Assembly: GCF_008630915.1 (NCBI RefSeq)
Contig: NZ_CP043909.1
Location: forward strand, 186,001-250,000
Direction of reading: 5' to 3'
Length of the DNA: 64,000 nt
DNA from: Acinetobacter suaedae
Lineage (GTDB): Bacteria > Pseudomonadota > Gammaproteobacteria > Pseudomonadales > Moraxellaceae
Below the pieces are notes generated by a model. The model saw only the letters and a program-made list of their open reading frames with translations. It searched no databases and was not told where the DNA came from. This document shows positions 8,345-15,604 of the stretch, piece after piece (within the stretch, counting starts at the first letter, position 1; every line of letters starts with the position of its first letter). The position numbers and the translations under genes are program-made.

Positions 8345-9789
8345 TTCAAAACAATTTGCAGTATTTATTACAGCACCCCGATATTTCATTCGCTGCGCCA
8401 GCAGCTCATAATGATATCGAAGTGAAAGATGCTGCGACCGGCGAAACACTGGCATGGGTAAAAAGCTATGACCGTGCAGGTGTTGAAGCCGCGATTCAGC
8501 GTTCAGCCCAAGCCCAAGCCGCATGGAAAAAGCAAACTGCTTTAGTTCGAGCTGATGTGCTTTTGGCGTGGTATCAGTTGATGCTTGAGCATAAAGAAAA
8601 TCTTGCTCAGATTTTAACTGCCGAGCAAGGCAAACCGTTGGCTGAAGCACGAGGTGAAATTGGTTACGCGGCTTCATTCATCCGTTGGTTTGCAGAGCAA
8701 GCTCGTCGTATCGATGGTGAGGTGTTAACGCCAACATTGCCAAATCAACGTTTGCTTGTGATTAAACAAGCGATTGGGGTAACGGCTGCGATCACGCCGT
8801 GGAATTTCCCTGCGGCGATGATCACGCGCAAAGCTGCACCAGCAATTGCTGCGGGATGTTCGATGTTGGTCAAACCCGCTGAACAAACCCCTTTGACCGC
8901 TTATGCACTGGAAGTATTGGCTTTGCAAGCAGGGTTGCCTGCCGATATTTTGTTAAATATCAGCGGTGATGCGATTGAAGTCGGCAAAACCCTGTGCGAG
9001 AGCGATATTGTGCGTAAGCTAAGCTTCACAGGTTCAACCCAAGTGGGTCGTATCTTGATGCAGCAATGTGCGCCAACCATTAAGAAGCTATCGCTCGAAT
9101 TGGGTGGTAATGCGCCTGTGTTGGTGTTTGATGATGCCAATCTCGATCAAGCCGTTCAGGGCATTATGGCGAGCAAATATCGCAATAGTGGTCAGACTTG
9201 CGTCTGTGCGAATCGTATTTATGTGCAAGATGGTATTTACGATGCCTTGGCAGATCGTTTAGTCGAAGCCGTATCCAAGCTACAAGTCGGTGATGGTCGT
9301 GAGGAAGCTTCCACCCAGGGCCCATTGATCGATGAAGATGCGATTGCCAAAGTTCAGTCACATATTGCTGATGCGACTTCAAAAGGTGCGACAGTGCGTA
9401 TCGGTGGTCAGCGTTCAGCACTCGGTGGTACTTTCTTTGAACCGACTGTATTAACGGGCGTAACCCAAGACATGAAAGTGTCGAGAGAAGAAACTTTTGG
9501 TCCACTGGCACCATTGTTCCGTTTCAACACTGAAGATGAAGCAGTGGCAATGGCAAATGACACTGAGTTTGGTTTAGCTGCCTATGTATTTACTCAAAGC
9601 ACAGCTCGTCAATGGCGTGTTGGCGAAGCGCTTGAATATGGCATGGTTGGCATTAATACGGGCGCGATTTCAAATGAAGTTGCGCCATTTGGTGGTGTCA
9701 AACAATCAGGCTTAGGTCGTGAAGGTTCAAAATTCGGCATTGAGGAGTATCTGGAAATGAAATATCTCTGTGTGGATCTATCTGAGTAA
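8341..9789 (+). CDS. gabD: Succinate-semialdehyde dehydrogenase (NADP+)
   Basis: A 482-residue aldehyde dehydrogenase that oxidises succinate semialdehyde to succinate and feeds the TCA cycle. It has the Pro-Trp-Asn-Phe-Pro cofactor motif at 153-157, Lys178-Pro-Ala-Glu, the general base Glu253 in Leu-Glu-Leu-Gly-Gly and the nucleophile Cys287 in Gly-Gln-Thr-Cys-Val-Cys. The second cysteine two residues on is typical of GabD. The 4-base overlap with gabT and the shared operator place it in the GABA operon. Confidence 0.95.
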   Translation: MIQNNLQYLLQHPDISFAAPAAHNDIEVKDAATGETLAWVKSYDRAGVEAAIQRSAQAQAAWKKQTALVRADVLLAWYQLMLEHKENLAQILTAEQGKPLAEARGEIGYAASFIRWFAEQARRIDGEVLTPTLPNQRLLVIKQAIGVTAAITPWNFPAAMITRKAAPAIAAGCSMLVKPAEQTPLTAYALEVLALQAGLPADILLNISGDAIEVGKTLCESDIVRKLSFTGSTQVGRILMQQCAPTIKKLSLELGGNAPVLVFDDANLDQAVQGIMASKYRNSGQTCVCANRIYVQDGIYDALADRLVEAVSKLQVGDGREEASTQGPLIDEDAIAKVQSHIADATSKGATVRIGGQRSALGGTFFEPTVLTGVTQDMKVSREETFGPLAPLFRFNTEDEAVAMANDTEFGLAAYVFTQSTARQWRVGEALEYGMVGINTGAISNEVAPFGGVKQSGLGREGSKFGIEEYLEMKYLCVDLSE

Positions 9790-9820
9790 ACCCTAGCTAT
9801 ATAAATACTCAAACTTGTTA

Positions 9821-9854
9821 AAAAAACGGTCATGCCCATTCATGACCGTTTTTT
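9821..9854. terminator. Bidirectional terminator between gabD and the LysR gene
   Basis: A 14-bp perfect stem (AAAAAACGGTCATG/CATGACCGTTTTTT) with a CCCATT loop. It ends at the stop codon of the convergent LysR gene and has A and T tracts on opposite sides, so it can act on both transcripts. Confidence 0.9.
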
Positions 9855-10789
9855 TAAGTCGAGAGATAGCCATGTTGGTGTTGGCTTTCAGGCAGACGTC
9901 TTAAATTTTCGATTAAAGTATCAATCAGTTTTTCAACCACTAAACGTTGTCCTTTGCGTGATGCATAAACCAGTTGCACTGTACCTCGATTAGATTTCCA
10001 TTCGGGTAAGATATGAATCAATTTACCTTTTTCGATATCGGCTTGCACGGTTAAGTAAGGCAAATCTGCGATACCTAGTCCATCACTAACAGCATAATAT
10101 ACCCCTGCAAGATCATTGCTTCTGACGCGAGGTGTATAGGGAACATCAACCGTTTTATCACTGTTTATATGACATAAATGCCAGAAGTATTGGCTTTTTT
10201 GGATCCCCAAAGCCACACTTGGATAATGTGATAATTCTGAATAATGCTGGATGTGTTGTCCCTGCAAAAGTTCAGGTGCTGCAACGAGACAGTGTTCAGT
10301 GCGGATCACATCACGAACGATTAGGCTCGAGTCTTCGTTGGGTTCAAAGCTGGTTCTTATTGCAATATCAATATCATCATGCATGAGATCAACACGACGG
10401 CTAGTTAGTTCTAAGGCAATTTCGACTTTGGGGTAGGTTTTTAGAAACTCATTTAATAACCGGCGGATTTGGAAATGCATCATCAATGGTGGACAACTGA
10501 TTTTAACCAAACCTTGAGGTTCACTTTTTTGTTTGAGTAAGACACTTTCAGCACATTCAACTTGTGCAATCACTTTGCAACACTCTTCATAAAACTCTTG
10601 TCCGAGTTCTGTTACTTTAAAGTGGCGAGTGGTGCGTTGAATGAGGCTGACATTAAATTTATTTTCTAACTCAATGATCCGACGACTGAGCTTTGATTTA
10701 CTAATGTGTTCTGCTTCACTGGCAGCACTAAAGCCACCGTGTTTCACCACGAGATAGAAATAATGAAAATCATCAAATGAGTTGATCAA
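9854..10789 (-). CDS. LysR-family transcriptional regulator
   Basis: A LysR regulator of about 311 residues. The N-terminal helix-turn-helix reads Phe-Asp-Asp-Phe-His-Tyr-Phe then Gly-Gly-Phe-Ser-Ala-Ala-Ser and Lys-Ser-Lys-Leu-Ser-Arg-Arg. A periplasmic-binding-like effector domain fills the rest. I chose TTG 10789 because LysR proteins normally start a few residues before this helix, and because the upstream options (ATG 10828, GTG 10834) fall inside a perfect inverted repeat. Those alternatives would add 13 or 15 residues. It follows the YcaC-like gene in the same direction and may regulate it or the divergent pirin gene; the target is not shown by the sequence. Confidence 0.8.
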   Translation of the reverse strand: MINSFDDFHYFYLVVKHGGFSAASEAEHISKSKLSRRIIELENKFNVSLIQRTTRHFKVTELGQEFYEECCKVIAQVECAESVLLKQKSEPQGLVKISCPPLMMHFQIRRLLNEFLKTYPKVEIALELTSRRVDLMHDDIDIAIRTSFEPNEDSSLIVRDVIRTEHCLVAAPELLQGQHIQHYSELSHYPSVALGIQKSQYFWHLCHINSDKTVDVPYTPRVRSNDLAGVYYAVSDGLGIADLPYLTVQADIEKGKLIHILPEWKSNRGTVQLVYASRKGQRLVVEKLIDTLIENLRRLPESQHQHGYLST

Positions 10790-10813
10790 GGTCGATGTAG
10801 TCCTATATCGAGA

Positions 10814-10847
10814 GAAGATTAGAATCATATGCACGATTCTAATCTTC
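10814..10847. repeat. Perfect 13-bp inverted repeat between the YcaC-like and LysR genes
   Basis: GAAGATTAGAATC at 10814-10826 is the exact complement of GATTCTAATCTTC at 10835-10847, with an 8-base loop. There is no T tract on the minus strand, where both flanking genes lie. It could be an imperfect terminator for the YcaC-like gene or an operator for the LysR gene; the sequence does not decide. Confidence 0.7.
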
Positions 10848-10857
10848 AGCGAGTATT

Positions 10858-11484
10858 TTATTTTTGTGATGTATTTTGATTATAGCTATTGATCAGGTTG
10901 CGATAATCAGGAATGTGATTGGAGAACAAGGCACCTAAACCTTCAATATCATTACGCCAGTCACGATGTAGTTCACACGCCATACCAAACCATGTCATTA
11001 ATTGAGCGCCTGCTTTAGACATACGATCCCAAGCTGCGTCACGAGTTAATGCATTAAATGTACCAGAAGCATCGGTAATCACAAACACTTCAAACTCTTC
11101 TGCAAGTGCTGAAAGTGTTGGGAATGCGACACAGACTTCAGTCACGACACCTGCAATAATCAGTTGTTTTTTACCTGTTGCTTTAACAGCTTTGACAAAG
11201 TCTTCATTGTCCCATGCATTGATTTGGCCTGGACGGGCAATATAAGGTGCATCAGGGAACATTTCTTTAAGCTCAGGAACCAGTGGGCCATTTGGACCAT
11301 TTTCAAAGCTTGTGGTTAAGATGGTTGGTAAATTGAAGTATTTTGCAGCATCTGCTAATGCTAATACATTATTCTTAAATTTATCTGGATCGATATCGCG
11401 AACCAGTGAAAGTAAACCTGTTTGATGGTCGACTAAAAGCACTGCTGCATTATCTTTATCTAGTCGAATATAGTCTTGAGCCAT
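10858..11484 (-). CDS. YcaC-like cysteine hydrolase (isochorismatase superfamily)
   Basis: 208 residues, the same length as E. coli YcaC. The isochorismatase-like triad is in place: Asp19 in Leu-Leu-Val-Asp-His-Gln-Thr, Lys98 and the nucleophile Cys118 in Val-Thr-Glu-Val-Cys-Val-Ala, with the cis-peptide Gly-Val-Val-Thr before it. Proteins of this kind are cytoplasmic hydrolases with poorly known substrates. I chose ATG 11484 because AGGA lies 8 bases upstream and residue 2 onward matches family starts; a longer frame to 11571 has no support. It is divergent from the pirin gene. Confidence 0.88.
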   Translation of the reverse strand: MAQDYIRLDKDNAAVLLVDHQTGLLSLVRDIDPDKFKNNVLALADAAKYFNLPTILTTSFENGPNGPLVPELKEMFPDAPYIARPGQINAWDNEDFVKAVKATGKKQLIIAGVVTEVCVAFPTLSALAEEFEVFVITDASGTFNALTRDAAWDRMSKAGAQLMTWFGMACELHRDWRNDIEGLGALFSNHIPDYRNLINSYNQNTSQK

Positions 11485-11793
11485 TGTTGTATCCTCATGT
11501 TGTTGTAAGTTAAATACAAGCGTAAAACGCTCTATTGGTATCTCTGAGAATAATGCTAGTGAAATTACCAAGCCGAATGAAGTCTAAAAAATAGGATAAA
11601 CAATACTAAAAATGGGATGATTAAGATTGAGGTTGGTTTGATAAGATACAATTACTGGAATTATCCCCTATATTATCGCAGGGATTGTCCCGTATATAGA
11701 ATAATGTGTTGTCAAACTGGTGCTATAAGCCTTCAAAACAGCAGCGTAAAATAAAAACCAAGATCAGAACTTCTACGTTATAGGAGTACATAG
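11485..11793. other. Divergent promoter region, YcaC-like gene / pirin gene
   Basis: 309 AT-rich bases between two divergent starts. I see a weak pair of ATCCC and GGGAT blocks around 11660-11690 that could be a LysR-type site, but nothing I can assign firmly. AGGAG at 11782-11786 is the pirin ribosome site. Confidence 0.4.
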
Positions 11794-12654
11794 ATGAAAA
11801 AGATTCTTGGTGTGTTCCAAAATAAACATATGCACTGGGTAGGTGACGGTTTTCCTGTCTATAACCTATTTTCCTATGATCGTTTAGGACAAAGCATTAG
11901 CCCATTTTTGCTATTAGATTATGCTGCACCGTATCGCTTTGAACCGACCACAGCTCAGCATGGCGTGGGTACTCATCCACATCGTGGCTTCGAAACGGTA
12001 ACGATTGCTTATCAAGGTGAGGTGACGCATAAAGATTCTGCTGGCGGTGGTGGTACCATCAAAGCAGGTGATGTGCAATGGATGACCGCAGGTGGTGGGA
12101 TTTTGCATCAAGAATTTCATTCACCAGCCTTTGCTGAGCAAGGTGGTCTATTTGAAATGGTACAGCTTTGGGTAAATTTACCTGCTCATTCCAAAATGAC
12201 CCCTGCCAAGTATCAAGCAATTGATGCTGCACAGATTCAACGTATTGCACTTGATGATGTGGGCAGTGAGTTACGTGTGATTGCTGGGCAATATCAAGAC
12301 ACCCAAGGCGCTGCAACGACATTCAGTCCAGTCAATGTTTGGGATGGGACAATTGTTGAAGGTCAGCAACATCATTTTTATGTGACTGAAGGCCATACAA
12401 CCTTGTTGGTGTTACTTGCAGGTGAGGTGACTTTAAATGAAGTACAACAGATACAATCGCCAAGTTTAGTGGTGCTTAGCCGAGAAGAAATTGATTTTTC
12501 AATCAAAGCTGAACAGGACAGTAAATTCTTGATTTTAACGGGTCAGCCACTCAATGAACCGATTGAAGGTTATGGACCATTCGTTATGAACAGTAAAACT
12601 GAGATTGCCGAAGCGATACATGATTTCAATAGTGGTAAATTTGGCGTGATGTAA
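11794..12654 (+). CDS. Pirin family protein (bicupin)
   Basis: A 286-residue pirin. The metal site of the N-terminal cupin is intact: His61 and His63 in Thr-His-Pro-His-Arg-Gly-Phe-Glu-Thr-Val, then His105 and Glu107 in Gly-Ile-Leu-His-Gln-Glu-Phe. Bacterial pirins include quercetin 2,3-dioxygenases and redox-sensing partners of metabolic enzymes, so the exact function is open. AGGAG lies 7 bases before ATG 11794. The divergent YcaC-like gene and nearby LysR gene suggest a shared stress or aromatic-compound response, which is inference. Confidence 0.88.
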   Translation: MKKILGVFQNKHMHWVGDGFPVYNLFSYDRLGQSISPFLLLDYAAPYRFEPTTAQHGVGTHPHRGFETVTIAYQGEVTHKDSAGGGGTIKAGDVQWMTAGGGILHQEFHSPAFAEQGGLFEMVQLWVNLPAHSKMTPAKYQAIDAAQIQRIALDDVGSELRVIAGQYQDTQGAATTFSPVNVWDGTIVEGQQHHFYVTEGHTTLLVLLAGEVTLNEVQQIQSPSLVVLSREEIDFSIKAEQDSKFLILTGQPLNEPIEGYGPFVMNSKTEIAEAIHDFNSGKFGVM

Positions 12655-12690
12655 TCTATATTGTTTTAGGTATCAATTGTTTATATAAGA

Positions 12691-12721
12691 AAGCCCATAA
12701 CTCCGCTAGAGTTATGGGCTT
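12691..12721 (+). terminator. Hairpin after the pirin gene, without a T tract
   Basis: A perfect 13-bp stem AAGCCCATAACTC/GAGTTATGGGCTT with a 5-base loop, 36 bases after the stop. The following bases are CGGC rather than T, so it may stop transcription poorly or instead protect the mRNA 3' end. Confidence 0.6.
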
Positions 12722-13089
12722 CGGCTATAACGTTCTCTATTGATTTTTTTAATGTTAGGTCACTTATAATTATACAGCTTATTATGTGACTCAGTTCTCA
12801 TTGTTGTACAAACAGAATAGCCTGAATTTTGCACTTTGCAAAGCCTTTCGAAGCTAAAATATGGAAAAATATAGAAGGATCTGTATATTTTTGACTTTTT
12901 TGTGAGATTTCTTTAATAATTTCAGTTGTTTATGTCTATAAAATGAATTGTGATAAAATGTAACTGTAGTAAGCTAAAATATTTAGAGAAAAGTCTGACT
13001 TAAATGCTGAATCTGGTATTTTTTAATAAGGTGTTTGGGTTAATGATCGGTCATAATCAATAAAAATCATCAACTGATGGGACATAATT
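12722..13089 (+). other. AT-rich intergenic region before the FAD oxidoreductase gene
   Basis: About 370 bases with no gene I can support. It contains a 12-base direct repeat, AAGCTAAAATAT, at 12851 and again at 12971. It should hold the promoter of the downstream two-gene unit, but no clear -35/-10 pair stands out. Confidence 0.4.
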
Positions 13090-14388
13090 TTGGATATTGC
13101 AATTATTGGCAGTGGAATGGCAGGGCTTGCTGCAGCCAGAATCCTACATGATGCAGGACATAAAGTAACGATCTTCGAAGCACTCTCAGGTCGGGGTATG
13201 GATAGTCATAGTATAGATTTTGATGGCGGTATCATTGATGCTCCATTGCGTGTGATGAATCCAAAGCTTTGGAAAAACACGTTAAGTTTGGCCACATACT
13301 TAGGTATTGAAACCTTTCCAGTTCGTACTTTTATGGCGTGCAGTTGGTTATTTGAAGACAGAACAGATACATGGTTGACGACCTCTCGTAGCCGTATTGG
13401 TAATTTTCCGATTATTAATAACCGTAAAGGTATTCAGCAATATGGCTGGCGTTTGGTCAAAGGAATGTTACAGCTCAAAACAGCGGTGAATCAGTTTTTT
13501 AAATCTGAGAATCAAGACATTACGCTTGCTGAATTTATGAACCAGTACCATATTGAAGAAGTGTTTTGGCATGGAACGGTCATGCCGGTTCTCTATACTA
13601 TTTGCACCTGCCATCCAAAAACCATTGGAGAATGGCCAGCAAAACCTTTATTAGAGTTTATTCGCCAATTGACCGAAGGCGAAGCGTTATTGCGAATGAA
13701 AGGCGGAACGCCAGCTTTGGTCAGTCGCTTGATTGAGGGGATCGAGATCCATAGTGGCGCTGCGGTTGAGAAAGTTGAAGAGCAAGGCGACAAGATTTTG
13801 GTAGAAAATGCACTCGGTCAGAGTCAATGCTTCGATCGTGTGGTGATCGCCACACCAACCCCTGCGATTGAAAATTTCTTGAAACAGCCACAATTTGCTG
13901 AAGATATTGCCTTGTTAAAGAAATTTAGATTTGAACAAGGGGATTTGGTGATTCATACCGATCCTGTGGTCATGCCACCACGCCGTAAAGACTGGGCGGT
14001 ATTGAGCTATATGATGGATCGTAAATTTACTCGTCAGCAGTTTACGGTGTGGATCAACGCGATTGAACCGACTTTGGTGGGTAAAAATGCCGTGTTCCAA
14101 ACATGGTGTCCTGTGATTGATATTGATCCAAAGAAAATTATTTCTAAAGTAAAACTTACTCGTGCGGTGGTGGACTCAGAAACGGTGGCGTTGAATAAGC
14201 AAATTCAGCAACGTCATTTAGACCAAAATCGTAAAGTTTTCTACTGTGGTTCTTGGTCATGTGATGGTCTGCCAATCTTGGAATCAGCGGTGACTTCGGC
14301 GATGCATATCTCTGAAATCTTGGGTGCGCCGTTACCTTTTGTTGGGCTTAAACCTAAAGTTAAAGTTGCACCTGAACTCGGTTACTAA
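13090..14388 (+). CDS. FAD-dependent amine-oxidase-like oxidoreductase
   Basis: 432 residues with a dinucleotide-binding motif at the N-terminus (Ile-Ile-Gly-Ser-Gly-Met-Ala-Gly-Leu-Ala-Ala-Ala) and the Glu that closes the Rossmann ribose site in Ile-Phe-Glu-Ala. The C-terminal FAD closure is around Tyr-Cys-Gly-Ser-Trp-Ser-Cys-Asp-Gly-Leu-Pro-Ile-Leu-Glu-Ser-Ala. No in-frame ATG exists upstream before a stop, so TTG 13090 is the likely start, with a GGGA ribosome site. The stop is one base from the next gene, a methyltransferase. FAD protein plus methyltransferase pairs occur in cyclopropane or modified-lipid clusters; that role is only a guess here. Confidence 0.82.
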   Translation: MDIAIIGSGMAGLAAARILHDAGHKVTIFEALSGRGMDSHSIDFDGGIIDAPLRVMNPKLWKNTLSLATYLGIETFPVRTFMACSWLFEDRTDTWLTTSRSRIGNFPIINNRKGIQQYGWRLVKGMLQLKTAVNQFFKSENQDITLAEFMNQYHIEEVFWHGTVMPVLYTICTCHPKTIGEWPAKPLLEFIRQLTEGEALLRMKGGTPALVSRLIEGIEIHSGAAVEKVEEQGDKILVENALGQSQCFDRVVIATPTPAIENFLKQPQFAEDIALLKKFRFEQGDLVIHTDPVVMPPRRKDWAVLSYMMDRKFTRQQFTVWINAIEPTLVGKNAVFQTWCPVIDIDPKKIISKVKLTRAVVDSETVALNKQIQQRHLDQNRKVFYCGSWSCDGLPILESAVTSAMHISEILGAPLPFVGLKPKVKVAPELGY

Positions 14389-14389
14389 G

Positions 14390-15217
14390 ATGACCCGCTT
14401 CAAGCAGGCATGGATTGAAAAAATCATTGGGCATAAGTATGCCATTGATGCCAAACGACTCGGTGATGATGCCACGCTTGCTTGGAGTAATTTAGGATAT
14501 TGGCAAGGCCAATATGATGATTATCCACTCGCATGCCAAAGTCTCGCTGATCAAGCCGCAGGATCGATCCAACTGCAACAGCAGGATCGTGTTTTAGATC
14601 TCGGCTGTGGGCAAGGTGCGAGTGTGTTGCATTGGCTCAAGCGTTATCACGTCGAACAGCTCTGTGCAATTGAATTACAAGCCGCCTGTATTGGACGAAT
14701 TCAAAAAAACTTGCCGCAGGTTGAAAGTTATTGCCAATCTTTTTTGAATTTAAACACACTTCATTTTTTAAATTCATTTGATGCCGTGATCTGCATTGAT
14801 GCGGCGTATCACAGTCATTTGAATTCATTTCTAGATTCAGTCATTCCCGTTTTAAATTCAAAAGGTCGTGTTGTTTTTCACTATTTAATGTGGTCTGACG
14901 CTTGGCAACAGTGTTCCTATATGCAAAAGCAACAATATCGTTTGTTGTTAAAAGGGGCGGATGTTGATTGGCAGCATTTAATGAATGAACCACAGCTTGT
15001 GCAAACTTTGGAGCGACGTGGTTTGAGTCAGGTCAAAATTCAGGACTTTTCCGAAGCTGTATTAGATGGTTTTGCGCGATATATTGAAATGCAGCAAATC
15101 GACAAAAAAGCATTGGACTTTGCTCAGTTGAAAATCAATATGACTGCCAAGCTGTGCCGAAAACTCTACAGAGATGGTTTGGTACGTTATGCTCAAATCA
15201 GTGCAGTGAAAAGTTAG
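14390..15217 (+). CDS. Class I SAM-dependent methyltransferase
   Basis: 275 residues. Motif I reads Val-Leu-Asp-Leu-Gly-Cys-Gly-Gln-Gly-Ala-Ser, followed by an acidic end of beta 2 (Cys-Ala-Ile-Glu-Leu) and a motif IV-like Phe-Asp-Ala-Val-Ile-Cys-Ile-Asp-Ala-Ala-Tyr-His. The layout resembles the small-molecule and fatty-acid (CFA/UbiE-like) methyltransferases rather than DNA or RNA enzymes. The substrate is unknown. ATG 14390 sits one base past the stop of the FAD oxidoreductase, so the two are coupled and probably act on the same compound. Confidence 0.82.
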   Translation: MTRFKQAWIEKIIGHKYAIDAKRLGDDATLAWSNLGYWQGQYDDYPLACQSLADQAAGSIQLQQQDRVLDLGCGQGASVLHWLKRYHVEQLCAIELQAACIGRIQKNLPQVESYCQSFLNLNTLHFLNSFDAVICIDAAYHSHLNSFLDSVIPVLNSKGRVVFHYLMWSDAWQQCSYMQKQQYRLLLKGADVDWQHLMNEPQLVQTLERRGLSQVKIQDFSEAVLDGFARYIEMQQIDKKALDFAQLKINMTAKLCRKLYRDGLVRYAQISAVKS

Positions 15218-15222
15218 ACAAT

Positions 15223-15258
15223 AAAAAAGGCTTAAACTTGAAAGTTTAAGCCTTTTTT
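15223..15258 (+). terminator. Intrinsic terminator after the methyltransferase gene
   Basis: A 17-bp perfect stem (AAAAAAGGCTTAAACTT and its complement) with a 2-base gap and a T6 end, starting 5 bases after the stop. It also lies just downstream of tRNA-Thr on the other strand and can serve it. Confidence 0.92.
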
Positions 15259-15266
15259 GAATTTGA

Positions 15267-15342
<76 letters not shown>

Positions 15343-15490
15343 AACGTGGCGAGCATTTTACCTAATCTAGCTAAAAAGACAAGCGAAAAAATGAGCAATT
15401 GGCTGGATTGGGTTGAATTTAGTTGTGATGTGTAGGGGGCGAGGACAATCTGTCAGTGGATTGAATCTAAGTTGGAAGAGCGCGAGTAAT

Positions 15491-15516
15491 GGGAGCTTTT
15501 GCTCCTTTATTTTTAT
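15491..15516 (+). terminator. Orphan terminator at the left edge of the island
   Basis: GGAGC-TTTT-GCTCC followed by TTTATTTTTA. It comes two bases after an in-frame stop that ends a short reading frame (positions about 15449-15489, ending Lys-Leu-Glu-Glu-Arg-Glu-stop) with no start of its own. This looks like the 3' tail and terminator of a gene lost when the island formed. Confidence 0.5.
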
Positions 15517-15520
15517 GGCT

Positions 15521-15551
15521 TTGACAGGATATAAGAAAAATGATGTAGAAT
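15521..15551 (+). promoter_or_regulatory. Putative promoter of the four-gene island operon
   Basis: TTGACA at 15521-15526 and TAGAAT at 15546-15551 are 19 bases apart, slightly longer than ideal. They follow the orphan terminator directly and precede the first ATG at 15605 by a leader of about 45 bases. Confidence 0.45.
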
Positions 15552-15604
15552 ACCTACTTTATTTTAATTTTTATTTAAATAATAAAGAGTTGGTGGGTAA
15601 AAAA

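Noticed and set aside
8303..9514. Antisense frames inside gabD (up to 124 codons)
   Set aside because: Shadow frames of a well-supported aldehyde dehydrogenase gene; no independent support.
10790..10834. Longer LysR protein starting at GTG 10834 or ATG 10828
   Set aside because: These codons sit in a perfect inverted repeat and would put 13-15 untypical residues before the helix-turn-helix. Not fully excluded.
15413..15604. N-terminal extension of the dual GHKL protein by 64 residues
   Set aside because: It would run through the orphan terminator and the putative promoter, and the added residues look random; ATG 15605 fits better.
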